From the NCBI GenBank assembly GCA_945829225.1, contig CALZTY010000004.1:35131-99130 (forward strand): DNA of 64,000 bases, written 5' to 3'. The stretch's first letter is position 1. Every line of letters starts with the position of its first letter. Below, piece after piece: positions 33,656 to 42,676 of this stretch. The DNA comes from an uncultured Bacteroidales bacterium. GTDB taxonomy: Bacteria; Bacteroidota; Bacteroidia; Bacteroidales; Muribaculaceae. Under the pieces are notes generated by a model. It had not been told where the DNA came from, did no database searches, and saw only the letters and a program-made list of their open reading frames with translations. The translations under genes were made by a program, and so were the position numbers.

Positions 33656-33981
33656 CAATACACCTCTATGATGACCTCTGTATGATGAACGAAGAGAAGA
33701 AACATAAGTTTACAGCAACTATAGCCGATGTTGAGCCTTTTGTCTTCAACATCAGTTTAGCCGAGGAAGAAATCTTCCGTCGGGCTGCTTATCATGTCAA
33801 CGAGTTGTGTCAGCGTTTCCGCAAGGACCAACCCGACAAGCCCTTGCAGTACTCCCTCGCCAAGACCGCCCTTGCTTTTGCCGAGCTGTATTATCGCAAA
33901 TCCGAGCAACTTGCCGAGCAAAGCCGCATGATTGATGAATTTGAGAAATCTCTCGATGCGGTACTGCTATCGACTGAGTAA
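33652..33981 (+). CDS. zapA: Cell division protein ZapA
   Basis: A ZapA-family protein of 109 residues that bundles FtsZ filaments. The N-terminal beta part (KFTATIADVEPFVFNIS) and the following EEEIFRRAAYHVNELCQRFR helix match the ZapA head; the C-terminal helix (ALAFAELYYRKSEQLAEQ) is the coiled-coil dimerisation segment. ATG 33652 overlaps the preceding stop by four bases, while ATGs at 33682 and 33685 would give a more usual N-terminus, so the first ten residues may not be translated. Confidence 0.85.
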   Translation: MTIHLYDDLCMMNEEKKHKFTATIADVEPFVFNISLAEEEIFRRAAYHVNELCQRFRKDQPDKPLQYSLAKTALAFAELYYRKSEQLAEQSRMIDEFEKSLDAVLLSTE

Positions 33982-34027
33982 TTCCATATCTTCCACGCAT
34001 TTACAGAGTGATTCTTTTTCCCGCCGA

Positions 34028-34043
34028 GGATGCAGAGGCATCC
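34028..34043 (+). other. Hairpin in the zapA-rny gap
   Basis: GGATGC/GCATCC with loop AGAG stands in the 127-base gap before rny. T-rich sequence follows only 8-14 bases later, so a terminator is possible but not convincing. I considered 6S RNA here, but the gap is too short. Confidence 0.35.
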
Positions 34044-34108
34044 CCGTCTCAGCGCGTATTTTCATTTTTTAGAAACCCAATAATCACTCTTTAATCCCAA
34101 CCATTTAT

Positions 34109-35650
34109 ATGAATATTTTCATAATAATTGCAATAGGCGTATTGGCAGCTGCCATAGCCGTCGCTATTACCGTCATCGCTCAACGACGCATGGCGCACAC
34201 TCGCGCCAAGACTATCATCGCCGATGCTGAGCGCGAAGCCGAGGACCTCAAGCGCCAAAAACAACTCGAAGGTCGCGAAGAAGCCCTCAAAATCACCGCT
34301 GAAGCCGATAAGCAGGTCAACCAGCGCATGAACAAGGTGCAGCAAATCGAGGCTCGTCAGAAACAACGCGAGCTGCAGCTCAATCAACAGCAAAGCGAAA
34401 ATGCTCGCACCCGCAACGAGCTCGACTCTACTCGTCAAGCCCTTGACAATCAGATGGCTGCTATCGAGGCTCGTCAAGCCGAGGTCGACAAGATGCATCG
34501 AAATGCTCTCGAACAACTCGAGCACATCTCGGGTCTCTCGCAACAGGAAGCAAAGAACAAACTTATCGAGTCCCTCAAGGACGAGGCTAAGACTGCCGCC
34601 GCTTCTTACATCAACGACATTATGGACGAGGCTAAGATGACCGCCAACAAGGAGGCAAAGCGCATCGTCGTCCAATCTATCCAGCGCGTTGCCACCGAGA
34701 CCGCAATTGAAAATTCGGTCACCGTCTTCCATATCGACTCAGACGAAATCAAGGGCCGCATCATCGGTCGCGAAGGTCGCAATATCCGTGCTCTCGAGGC
34801 TGCTACAGGCATCGAAATCATCGTCGATGACACCCCCGAGGCTATCGTCCTCTCGGGCTTTGACCCCGTCCGCCGCGAAATCGCTCGCCTTGCCCTACAC
34901 CAACTCGTTGCCGATGGTCGTATCCACCCCGCCCGCATCGAGGAAGTCGTTGCCAAGGTGCGCAAGCAAGTCGAGGAAGAAATCATCGAGACCGGCAAGC
35001 GTACAGCCATCGACCTCGGTATCCATGGCTTGCACCCCGACCTCATCCGCATGGTCGGCAAGATGAAGTATCGCTCAAGTTATGGTCAAAACCTCTTGCA
35101 ACACTCCCGCGAAACTGCCAACCTCTGTGCAATCATGGCGTCGGAACTCGGGCTTAATCCCAAGAAGGCTCGCCGTGCCGGTCTCCTCCACGATATAGGC
35201 AAGGTGCCCGACGAAGAACCCGAACTGCCGCACGCTCTCCTCGGTATGAAACTCGCTGAGAAATACAAGGAGAAGCCCGAAATTTGCAACGCTATCGGCG
35301 CTCACCACGACGAGGTCGAGCAGACAACCCTCCTCGCGCCCATCGTGCAAGTGTGCGACGCCATCTCGGGCGCTCGTCCCGGTGCTCGCCGCGAAATCGT
35401 TGAGGCTTATATCAAGCGTCTCAACGACCTCGAGCAACTCGCCCTCTCTTATCCGGGCGTTATCAAGACCTATGCCATCCAAGCCGGTCGCGAGCTCCGC
35501 GTGATTGTCGGCGCTGACAAGATCGACGATGTCGAGACCGAAAAACTCTCAAGCGAAATCGCCAAGCGCATCCAAGACGAGATGACCTATCCCGGTCAAG
35601 TGAAGATTACAGTTATCCGCGAGACTCGCTCGGTGGCTTTTGCCAAGTAA
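34109..35650 (+). CDS. rny: Ribonuclease Y
   Basis: A 513-residue membrane-anchored endoribonuclease that starts mRNA decay. An N-terminal helix (2-22) precedes a long charged coiled coil (about 25-185), a KH RNA-binding domain with the [12 protein letters not shown] loop and [19 protein letters not shown] in segments, and an HD domain with [14 protein letters not shown] and [10 protein letters not shown] supplying metal ligands. Length is typical of the family. It starts a run of closely spaced genes to secA; ricT, whose homologue works with RNase Y in Bacillus, is 19 bases downstream. Confidence 0.97.
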   Translation: MNIFIIIAIGVLAAAIAVAITVIAQRRMAHTRAKTIIADAEREAEDLKRQKQLEGREEALKITAEADKQVNQRMNKVQQIEARQKQRELQLNQQQSENARTRNELDSTRQALDNQMAAIEARQAEVDKMHRNALEQLEHISGLSQQEAKNKLIESLKDEAKTAAASYINDIMDEAKMTANKEAKRIVVQSIQRVATETAIENSVTVFHIDSDEIKGRIIGREGRNIRALEAATGIEIIVDDTPEAIVLSGFDPVRREIARLALHQLVADGRIHPARIEEVVAKVRKQVEEEIIETGKRTAIDLGIHGLHPDLIRMVGKMKYRSSYGQNLLQHSRETANLCAIMASELGLNPKKARRAGLLHDIGKVPDEEPELPHALLGMKLAEKYKEKPEICNAIGAHHDEVEQTTLLAPIVQVCDAISGARPGARREIVEAYIKRLNDLEQLALSYPGVIKTYAIQAGRELRVIVGADKIDDVETEKLSSEIAKRIQDEMTYPGQVKITVIRETRSVAFAK

Positions 35651-35669
35651 TTTGTAATTCTCTGAGACA

Positions 35670-36929
35670 ATGGCTGAAGATTTTATCGAAGACATCTCTG
35701 CCGATGACCTGCCCGAGTCGAGCCACTACTCCTGCTGTGGCAAGTGTGGGGGGGAGCCTCGTTGTAAGCTCCACTCCTACAACTGGCTCGCCGATATACC
35801 CGGCTGCCAGGCGGATAGCGACATCGTCGAGGTGACTTTCAAGAATACTCGCAAGGGCTATTACAAGAACAGCACTCATATCCCCCTGGAAATCGGTGAT
35901 ATGGTGGCTGTGGAGGCTACCCCCGGGCACGATATCGGGCGTGTCACCCTCCTCGGTATCCTTGCCGAGCGCCGCATGAAGCGCAACGGCTTGCCTCGCG
36001 AGCGCGGTCGAGCCAAGGACGACGTGGAGATACGTCGCGTGTTCCGCAAGGTGCGCCCCGGCGACATGGAGCGCTTTGAGGAGTCCTGCGCCAAGGAGCA
36101 CGACACTATGATTCGTGCCCGTCGCATCGCCGCCGACCTCGGTCTGAATATGAAAATCGGCGATGTCGAGTACCAAGGCGATGGCAACAAGGCGATTTTT
36201 TACTACATTGCCGATGAACGTGTTGACTTCCGTCAACTCATCAAGGTCCTCGCCGACACCTTCAAGGTGCGTATCGAGATGAAGCAAATCGGTGCGCGCC
36301 AGGAAGCCGGTCGCATCGGTGGTATCGGTCCTTGCGGTCGTCCGCTGTGCTGCTCGGGCTGGATGTCCAACTTTGTGAGCGTAGCCACCAGTGCCGCTCG
36401 CTTCCAGGATATTTCGCTTAACCCGCAGAAACTTGCCGGTCAGTGTGCCAAACTGAAGTGTTGCTTGAATTTTGAAGTTGATACCTACGTCGAGGCAGCC
36501 AAATTCCTGCCTCCGCGCGAGGTGCGCCTCGAGACTGCCGACAACACTTACTATCACTTCAAGACCGACATCTTCAAGCACGAAATCACTTACTCCACCG
36601 ACAAGTCGTTGGCAGCTAACCTGGTGACTATCAGTGCGGCTCGTGCCTTCGAGGTGATAAAACTCAATAAGGCGGGCGAGAAGCCCTTGACCCTCGCCGG
36701 CGATGCCAACGAGAAGCCCAAGGAAAAAGCCGCATTTGGGGATATCCTCGGACAAGACGATGTCGCTCGCTTCGACCGCAAGAACAAAAAGAAGAAGAAA
36801 AAGCCCGCACCTCAGGGTGGCAATCGCCAACCCCAGGGCGACGTGGACCGCAATAAACGACGCAACAAGCGCCAACCTAATGGCAGCGAGGGAGATAAGC
36901 CCGCGGCACCCGAGCCCGACAAGCAATGA
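35670..36929 (+). CDS. ricT: PSP1-domain protein, RicT/YaaT-like
   Basis: A 419-residue cytosolic protein with a PSP1 C-terminal domain (about 95-185). Cysteine clusters surround it: SCCGKCGG and RCKLH near the N-terminus, GPCGRPLCCSGW at about 222-233 and GQCAKLKCCLNFE near 260; these could hold an Fe-S cluster, as in the Bacillus RicAFT complex. That complex binds RNase Y and directs mRNA maturation, so the position right after rny is suggestive. The last 90 residues are a Lys/Pro/Gly-rich tail (KKKKKPAPQGGNRQ) likely to bind RNA. RicA and RicF homologues are not seen. Confidence 0.88.
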   Translation: MAEDFIEDISADDLPESSHYSCCGKCGGEPRCKLHSYNWLADIPGCQADSDIVEVTFKNTRKGYYKNSTHIPLEIGDMVAVEATPGHDIGRVTLLGILAERRMKRNGLPRERGRAKDDVEIRRVFRKVRPGDMERFEESCAKEHDTMIRARRIAADLGLNMKIGDVEYQGDGNKAIFYYIADERVDFRQLIKVLADTFKVRIEMKQIGARQEAGRIGGIGPCGRPLCCSGWMSNFVSVATSAARFQDISLNPQKLAGQCAKLKCCLNFEVDTYVEAAKFLPPREVRLETADNTYYHFKTDIFKHEITYSTDKSLAANLVTISAARAFEVIKLNKAGEKPLTLAGDANEKPKEKAAFGDILGQDDVARFDRKNKKKKKKPAPQGGNRQPQGDVDRNKRRNKRQPNGSEGDKPAAPEPDKQ

Positions 36930-37405
36930 TGCGCCTGTGTCGCGGCTTGATTGTCGCCTCGCTGTTGTCTCTATGGGCTTGCGCCCCCGAGATTGACAGC
37001 GATGCCTCGTTCAGCAATATCCCTGCCTCGGGCTGGGCTTATGGCGACACTCTCGTGTTTGAGCCTCAACTCGGCGATACTGTTGATTGTGAGGCTGTTG
37101 CTATCGCCGTGCGCCATTCCGCCGCATATGTCTACAGCAACTTGTGGCTCGAGGTTACTTTCCCGCTGACTGCGGGCGATTCTCTCCCTGTGGTCGATAC
37201 GGTCAATGTGGTCGTTGCTGACGACTACGGGCGCTGGCTCGGGCGTGGCTCGGGTGTCTCATACCTCAAAGTCGACACCATAGCCTCCCAGCGTATCATC
37301 ACTCGCGACAAGCCCATCAAGGTGCGGCACATCATGCGCGTTGATACCGTCAAGGATATTGAACAAATAGGTATTATTTTCTATAAGAATGAAGCAACCC
37401 ATTGA
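36926..37405 (+). CDS. gldH: Gliding-motility-type lipoprotein GldH
   Basis: A 159-residue lipoprotein with lipobox SLWAC (Cys19). The rest is beta-rich, with the family pattern of VRHSAAYVYSNLWLEVTF, VDTVNVVVADDYGRWLG and KVRHIMRVDTVKDIEQIGI in segments. GldH is required for gliding in Flavobacterium but is widely kept in non-gliding Bacteroidetes, so gliding is not implied. It overlaps ricT by ATGA; ATG 36929 is an alternative start. Its end overlaps the HAD gene by 17 bases. Confidence 0.88.
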   Translation: MMRLCRGLIVASLLSLWACAPEIDSDASFSNIPASGWAYGDTLVFEPQLGDTVDCEAVAIAVRHSAAYVYSNLWLEVTFPLTAGDSLPVVDTVNVVVADDYGRWLGRGSGVSYLKVDTIASQRIITRDKPIKVRHIMRVDTVKDIEQIGIIFYKNEATH

Positions 37406-38024
37406 TTCACTGATTTTTGATATGGATGGCACCCTGTGGGATGCCGTCCCGTCGTATTGCAAGGTATGGGACGCCACTGCCCGCAGCATGGGCATTTCGC
37501 GTCCGCCGGTGCGCTACGACGAGTTGGTGCGTTTGATGGGCAAGCCTCTTGCCGAGATTTACAAGGAAATTATGGGCGGCTATTGCACCGATGCCGATGC
37601 ATTCCTTACTCGCTTGTATGCCACGGAGGAGCAACTCATGCCTCGCTTGGGTGGCAAACTCTATCCCGGTGTCAAGTCGACCATCGAGGTCCTCAGCCGT
37701 CATGCACGCTTGTTCATGATAAGCAATTGTGCCGGTGGCGGCTTGGACAATTTCCTGATGTACACGCGCTTGAAGCCCTACTTTATCGACAGCCTCACCT
37801 ATGGCGACACCGGTGTCGACAAGGATGTGAACATTCGCACCCTCATTGAGCGTTATAATCTCAAGCGCCCGGTATATGTCGGTGACATTCAGCGTGATTG
37901 CGACAGCACTCATGCCGCCGGCATTGAATTTGTGTGGGCTGCATACGGCTTCGGCAAGGTTGTCGATGCCGATTTCCGTATTGATTGTTTTGACCAATTG
38001 TTGACTCTTCCTATTATAGGTTAA
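37389..38024 (+). CDS. HAD-superfamily phosphatase
   Basis: A 211-residue HAD hydrolase with a helical cap, in the phosphoglycolate phosphatase/beta-phosphoglucomutase-like group. Motif I is FDMDGTLWD with Asp11 as nucleophile and Asp13 as acid; motif II is MISNCAGG; the motif III Lys is in LTYGDTGVDKDVNI; motif IV is VYVGDIQRDCDS. Substrate cannot be told from the sequence. The start overlaps gldH by 17 bases, and the M24 peptidase gene follows after 4 bases. Confidence 0.9.
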   Translation: MKQPIDSLIFDMDGTLWDAVPSYCKVWDATARSMGISRPPVRYDELVRLMGKPLAEIYKEIMGGYCTDADAFLTRLYATEEQLMPRLGGKLYPGVKSTIEVLSRHARLFMISNCAGGGLDNFLMYTRLKPYFIDSLTYGDTGVDKDVNIRTLIERYNLKRPVYVGDIQRDCDSTHAAGIEFVWAAYGFGKVVDADFRIDCFDQLLTLPIIG

Positions 38025-38028
38025 TTAT

Positions 38029-39204
38029 ATGTATAACGTTAATTTACAATTACTTCCGCCCGACGAACTTGCATTGCGCATTGCCAAGGTGCAGCACGAG
38101 ATGCTCGCTCAACAACTCGACGCAGTACTGCTGTGTGACAATGCCAATCTCTTCTATCTCACAGGGCGAGTTTTCTGTGGCTTTATATATATTAATGTGG
38201 ATGGCTCCATCCACTACTTTGTCCGTCGTCCTTCAATTCTTTTGGGCGACAATGTTCATCACATATCGCGTCCCGACGAGATAGCCTCATTACTTCCCGC
38301 TTGCTCGGCTATCGGGCTCGAGGTCGATACTATGCCCTACAGCCGTGTTGACCGCCTCTTGGGACTTTTCCCCGGTGCTACACTTGGCAATGCTTCCAAG
38401 GCACTTCGTGCCGCTCGTGCAGTCAAGACTCCGCTGGAAATACATCTCATGGAGGAGTCGGGCATACGCCAGACAGCCGTGTATGACAAGATTCCCGAGT
38501 TGTATCGCGAGGGAATGACCGATATCGAGTTTCAAATCGAGATAGAGCGCGAATTGCGTCTCCAGGGGTGCCTCGGACAGTTCCGCGTCACCGGTCCCGA
38601 CCTCGAAATCTTTATGGGCAACATCCTCACCGGTGAAAATGCCTACTATCAATCGCCATATGACTTCGCCATGGGTGGAGCAGGCATGCATCCATCGCTC
38701 CCCGTGGGTGCCAATGGCACACTCATCCGCCCCAATATGCCTGTCATGGTTGATGCCAACGGCAATTTCAACGGATACATGACCGACATGACCCGTTGCT
38801 ACATCGCCGGCACGCCCTCAGATATTGCATACAAGGCATTGCGCTTGTCCAATGACATATGCGAGCGTATTGCCGAGATGGCTGTCCCCGGTGCCCGCAC
38901 CGCCGACCTCTACAATGAGGCTGTTGCTATGGCTAACGCTGCCGGCTTGGGTGAATATTTTATGGGATATCGCCACCATGCCGGCTTTGTGGGGCATGGC
39001 TTGGGTATCTCTATCAATGAAGTGCCGGTCCTGGCGCCTCGCTCGCGCGAAGTGCTGGTTGCCAACAATGCCATTGCCGTAGAGCCTAAATTTGTGATTC
39101 CCGGTACAGGTGCCGTGGGTGTGGAGAATACTTATATTGTCGGTGAGACCGGCGCCGCGCGTCGCCTCACCAATGCTAATGATGATTTCGGTCAACTCGC
39201 CTGA
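38029..39204 (+). CDS. M24-family metallopeptidase (Xaa-Pro aminopeptidase type)
   Basis: A 391-residue protein with a creatinase-like N-terminal domain to about 135 (AVLLCDNANLFYLTGRVF) and a pita-bread M24 domain after it. Metal ligands are visible as Asp in VMVDANGNFNGYMTDMTRC, His in GHGLGISINEVP, and Glu in NNAIAVEPKFVIPG; HHAGFVGHG is also present. The enzyme would release N-terminal residues before proline in the cytosol. The stop codon shares a base with the next ATG (TGATG). Confidence 0.88.
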   Translation: MYNVNLQLLPPDELALRIAKVQHEMLAQQLDAVLLCDNANLFYLTGRVFCGFIYINVDGSIHYFVRRPSILLGDNVHHISRPDEIASLLPACSAIGLEVDTMPYSRVDRLLGLFPGATLGNASKALRAARAVKTPLEIHLMEESGIRQTAVYDKIPELYREGMTDIEFQIEIERELRLQGCLGQFRVTGPDLEIFMGNILTGENAYYQSPYDFAMGGAGMHPSLPVGANGTLIRPNMPVMVDANGNFNGYMTDMTRCYIAGTPSDIAYKALRLSNDICERIAEMAVPGARTADLYNEAVAMANAAGLGEYFMGYRHHAGFVGHGLGISINEVPVLAPRSREVLVANNAIAVEPKFVIPGTGAVGVENTYIVGETGAARRLTNANDDFGQLA

Positions 39205-40637
39205 TGAATCTAAAGTCTAAACTCTCAACCAAGTCGATTGCCACGGTAGGCAAGGTCGCCGACGAGATGCGGCGCGAATGTTATGTCGTGGGCGGCTATG
39301 TGCGCGACTTGATTATCGGGCGCAAGTCCAAGGATATCGACTTTGTCACCGTGGGCTCGGGCATCGAACTCGCCGAGGCGGTGGCTGCCGCCTTGGGACC
39401 TCACACCCACCTCGCTGTCTACCGCACCTATGGCACGGCACAGGTCACTGCTCGAGGTATTGAGTTTGAGTTTGTCGGTGCTCGCAAGGAGTCGTATCAT
39501 CGCGACTCCCGCAACCCAATCGTCGAGGATGGAACCCTCGACGACGACCTCTCGCGTCGCGACTTCACCATCAATGCCTTGGCGGCATCGGTCAATGCCG
39601 ACTCCTACGGAGAGGTCATAGACCGCTTCGGTGGCATCGAGGATATTTATAATCGCATAATTCGCACTCCTCTCGACCCGGACATCACTTTCAGCGACGA
39701 CCCCCTGCGCATGATGCGCGCCATTCGATTTGCCACTCAACTTAATTTCGAGATACACCCCGACACTCTCGAGGCTATCACTCGCAATGCCTACCGCATC
39801 GAAATTATTACCGCGGAGCGTATCAAGGACGAACTTGGCAAGATTATGCGCTCGCCCAAGCCATCGATTGGTTGGGACTTGATGCACCGCACCGGCTTGC
39901 TCAAACTAATCCTCCCCGAGTTGGAAGCCCTGCGCGGTGTCGAGGTGGTGAACGGTCGCGGTCACAAGGATAATTTCTATCACACCCTCCAGGTCCTCGA
40001 TACCGTCGCCGAGCGCTCCGACAACGAGTGGCTACGCTGGGCGGCTCTCTTTCATGACATCGCCAAGCCCGTCACCAAGCATTACGACCCGGTTGCCGGT
40101 TGGACCTTCTACAACCACAACTTCATAGGCTCCAAGATGGTGCCTAATATCTTCCGTCGCCTCAAGTTGCCCTTGGGTGCCGAGATGAAATATGTCAAGA
40201 AGTTGGTCGAGTTGCATATGCGCCCCATAGCCCTTGTTGAGGACGAGGTCACCGACAGCGCGGTGCGTCGCTTGATGAACTATGCCGAGGAAGACCTCGC
40301 CGACCTGATGATATTGGCGCGTGCCGACATCACCAGCAAGAACGAAGTCAAGAAGCAGCGCTTCCTTGACAACTTTGACCTCGTCGAGGAGAAATTTGAA
40401 ATCATCCGCGCCAAGGATGCCGAGCGCAACCGCAAGAACCCTATAGACGGCAACGAAATCATGCATATCTTCGGGCTGTCGCAAAGCCCCTTGGTAGGCT
40501 ATTTTACCAAAAACCTCAAGCAGGCAGTCAAGGACTGCGAGATTGAAGATACTCGCGAGGCAGCCCTCGCTTATCTATATGACCTCGCCGCCAAAGCCGG
40601 TATCCCCGTTGTTAATCCACCCGAACAAGACCAATAA
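39204..40637 (+). CDS. cca: tRNA nucleotidyltransferase (CCA-adding) with HD domain
   Basis: A 477-residue class II nucleotidyltransferase that adds or repairs the CCA end of tRNA. The head has GGYVRDLIIGRKSKDIDF with the catalytic DxD, then the RRDFTINALA block and the DDPLRMMRAIRFA neck motif. The C-terminal part carries an HD domain (AALFHDIAKP), found in many bacterial members and often having phosphatase or phosphodiesterase activity. The two tRNA genes in this window do not encode CCA, which agrees with need for this enzyme. A poly(A) polymerase role is less likely. Confidence 0.93.
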   Translation: MNLKSKLSTKSIATVGKVADEMRRECYVVGGYVRDLIIGRKSKDIDFVTVGSGIELAEAVAAALGPHTHLAVYRTYGTAQVTARGIEFEFVGARKESYHRDSRNPIVEDGTLDDDLSRRDFTINALAASVNADSYGEVIDRFGGIEDIYNRIIRTPLDPDITFSDDPLRMMRAIRFATQLNFEIHPDTLEAITRNAYRIEIITAERIKDELGKIMRSPKPSIGWDLMHRTGLLKLILPELEALRGVEVVNGRGHKDNFYHTLQVLDTVAERSDNEWLRWAALFHDIAKPVTKHYDPVAGWTFYNHNFIGSKMVPNIFRRLKLPLGAEMKYVKKLVELHMRPIALVEDEVTDSAVRRLMNYAEEDLADLMILARADITSKNEVKKQRFLDNFDLVEEKFEIIRAKDAERNRKNPIDGNEIMHIFGLSQSPLVGYFTKNLKQAVKDCEIEDTREAALAYLYDLAAKAGIPVVNPPEQDQ

Positions 40638-40642
40638 CCCCT

Positions 40643-40978
40643 ATGTATTACGTTCAGAAACGTTTGGAAATATCAGCCGCTCATCGGCTCGAACTTGATT
40701 ATGCCAGCAAATGCACGTCACTGCATGGACACAACTGGATAATCACCGTATATTGCCGTGCCGCCGCCCTCAACAGCAACGGCATGGTCACCGATTTCTC
40801 TCATATCAAGCAGGTGGTGTGTGACCGTCTCGACCACGCCTGTCTCAATGACGTCCTCGACTGCAATCCCACTGCCGAGAACATCGCTCGCTGGATTTGT
40901 GACCACGTTGACAATTGCTATCGCGTTGACGTTCAGGAGAGTGAAGGAAACCTTGCATCATATGAGAAAGACGTATAA
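40643..40978 (+). CDS. queD: 6-carboxy-5,6,7,8-tetrahydropterin synthase QueD
   Basis: A 111-residue PTPS-family enzyme for the second step of queuosine synthesis. Zinc ligands His14 (SAAHRL), His28 and His30 (SLHGHNW) and the catalytic Cys24 are present; GMVTDFSHIKQVV, LDHACLND and PTAENIARW match QueD. The start overlaps nothing, but its end overlaps queE by 17 bases, so the two genes are coupled and act one after another. queC and queF are not in the window. Confidence 0.94.
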   Translation: MYYVQKRLEISAAHRLELDYASKCTSLHGHNWIITVYCRAAALNSNGMVTDFSHIKQVVCDRLDHACLNDVLDCNPTAENIARWICDHVDNCYRVDVQESEGNLASYEKDV

Positions 40979-41516
40979 GGTCAACGAAATATTCTACTCA
41001 CTGCAGGGTGAGGGCTACTATACCGGCACACCGGCTGTGTTTCTGCGGCTGTGTGGCTGCAATCGCCATTGCCCGTTCTGCGACACCGACTTTGCCACCG
41101 GCACCGATATGGATGCTGATGCCATTGTCGCTGCCATCTCGGCATATCCCACGCGCCACTTGGTGATTACCGGTGGCGAGCCTATATTGCAGATTGACAG
41201 CGATTTGCTTCGTGCAATCAAGGCTCAACACTTCTATGTGCAGATTGAGACCAACGGCACCAATCCGGTGCCTGTTGAGGTAGATTGGGTCACATGCTCG
41301 CCCAAGGAAGCACCGTGGCTCGTGGACCGCATCGACGAGTTGAAGGTCGTCTTTCAAGGTCAAGATGTCGAGGAACTTGCGCATCTGCTGCCGGCGCGTC
41401 ATCACTTCCTACAGCCGCTATCCGGCTCCAATATCCCCGAGACTGTCGAGTACATCATGCAGCACCCTCGCTGGCGCCTCTCATTGCAAACGCATAAACT
41501 TATTAATATAAGATGA
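40962..41516 (+). CDS. queE: 7-carboxy-7-deazaguanine synthase QueE
   Basis: A 184-residue radical-SAM enzyme that turns the QueD product into 7-carboxy-7-deazaguanine. I take ATG 40962 (MRKTYKVNEIFYSLQGEG), which places the substrate-binding SLQGEG at the normal site; the frame upstream is a shadow of queD. The cluster motif CNRHCPFC (Cys33, 37, 40) and the TGGEP block are intact, and THKLINI near the C-terminus is typical. It is short compared with the usual 210-230 residues but complete. It overlaps the lnb gene by four bases. Confidence 0.94.
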   Translation: MRKTYKVNEIFYSLQGEGYYTGTPAVFLRLCGCNRHCPFCDTDFATGTDMDADAIVAAISAYPTRHLVITGGEPILQIDSDLLRAIKAQHFYVQIETNGTNPVPVEVDWVTCSPKEAPWLVDRIDELKVVFQGQDVEELAHLLPARHHFLQPLSGSNIPETVEYIMQHPRWRLSLQTHKLINIR

Positions 41517-42676
41517 AGCGCCTTATTTTAAATATATTGACATTCTGTGTTGCCTTTGTGGCTCTTGGTGAGTCTCAAGTGTACTTCGTTAACATTTATC
41601 CCGGCAACGAGATTTATGAACTCGAGGGACACTCGGCTATACGCATAGCCGACACTCACAGCGATATAGTTGTGAGTTGGGGCGAGTTTGACTTTAATTC
41701 GCCCAACTTTGTCTATCGCTTTGTCAAGGGCGAGACCGACTACTGTTGCGCTGCATTTATATGGAAACCCTTCGAGGAATATTACAGTCTCTCGGGACGC
41801 CGCGTAGTCGTTCATCACATTGATATGGATAGCCTCCAAACGGCGCGACTGCAACAACTTATAGGCGAAAATCTGTTGCCGGCAAATCGCGTGTATCGCT
41901 ATAATTACGTCAAGGACAACTGTGCCACACGCCCCCTGCGGCTGATTGAGCGAGCACTCGGCGACTCCATCATTTTGCCGCCAACACGCTTTGATTCAGT
42001 TGCTTCGGAGGTGACATTCCGCAATATCATGCGCTATTACCACCGCAATTATCCGTGGTATCAGTTTGGCATCGACTTGGCGCTCGGCTCGGGTGTCGAT
42101 TATGCCATAGAGCCTCGACAGCAAGCCTTTGCGCCCGTGGTTCTCGACAGCCAATTGGCAGGAGCGACCGTCGCCGGCAATCCTTTAGTGCTTGATACAC
42201 AGGTTGTTGCTGATTATCCGGCAGACAATGCCGTGCAAGGTCCCACGCCATGGTTTCTCACTCCGCTATGTGTATGTTGGCTCATCTTTGCCCTCACTTT
42301 GTGGATATGCATCCGCGATATGCGTCGAGGAGCGCTTTGTCGTGTATATCATTGCATTTTTTATTCGGTCAGCGGTCTTATGGGGCTGTTGCTCACCTTC
42401 TTGATATTTGTATCCATTCATGAGGCTACATCGCCCAACTATCTGTACCTGTGGCTCAACCCCTTGAGCCTGATAGTTCCGCTGTTTATTTGGTTAAAAA
42501 AGTGCAAGATTTATGTTTTTACGTATCAAATTGTTAACTTTGCACTACTAATTGGAATGGCGCTGTTGTGGTACTGGTTGCCACAGTCAGCCAATTCGGC
42601 GTTTTTGCCCTTGATATTGGCTGATATATGCCTATCCATCACGTATTTAGCACTATATAAGAAGAAATTGATATAA
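41513..42676 (+). CDS. lnb: Lnb-type lipoprotein N-acyltransferase (DUF4105)
   Basis: A 387-residue membrane enzyme. A signal/anchor (about 3-18) leads to a periplasmic DUF4105 domain to about 235, with the paired active-site blocks ELEGHSAIRI (His) and VKDNCATRP (Cys). Five or so membrane helices follow at about 250-385. This is the architecture of Lnb, recently described in Bacteroides as the enzyme that adds the third acyl chain to lipoproteins, replacing Lnt. Activity here is by family; the Cys/His pair is visible. It is sandwiched between queE (ATGA overlap) and the next gene (TAATG). Confidence 0.8.
   Translation: MKRLILNILTFCVAFVALGESQVYFVNIYPGNEIYELEGHSAIRIADTHSDIVVSWGEFDFNSPNFVYRFVKGETDYCCAAFIWKPFEEYYSLSGRRVVVHHIDMDSLQTARLQQLIGENLLPANRVYRYNYVKDNCATRPLRLIERALGDSIILPPTRFDSVASEVTFRNIMRYYHRNYPWYQFGIDLALGSGVDYAIEPRQQAFAPVVLDSQLAGATVAGNPLVLDTQVVADYPADNAVQGPTPWFLTPLCVCWLIFALTLWICIRDMRRGALCRVYHCIFYSVSGLMGLLLTFLIFVSIHEATSPNYLYLWLNPLSLIVPLFIWLKKCKIYVFTYQIVNFALLIGMALLWYWLPQSANSAFLPLILADICLSITYLALYKKKLI

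Noticed and set aside
33982..34108. 6S RNA between zapA and rny
   Set aside because: The gap is only 127 bases and lacks a long central-bubble rod.
35613..36926. 437-codon frame antisense to ricT
   Set aside because: Shadow; ricT is supported by PSP1 and cysteine motifs.
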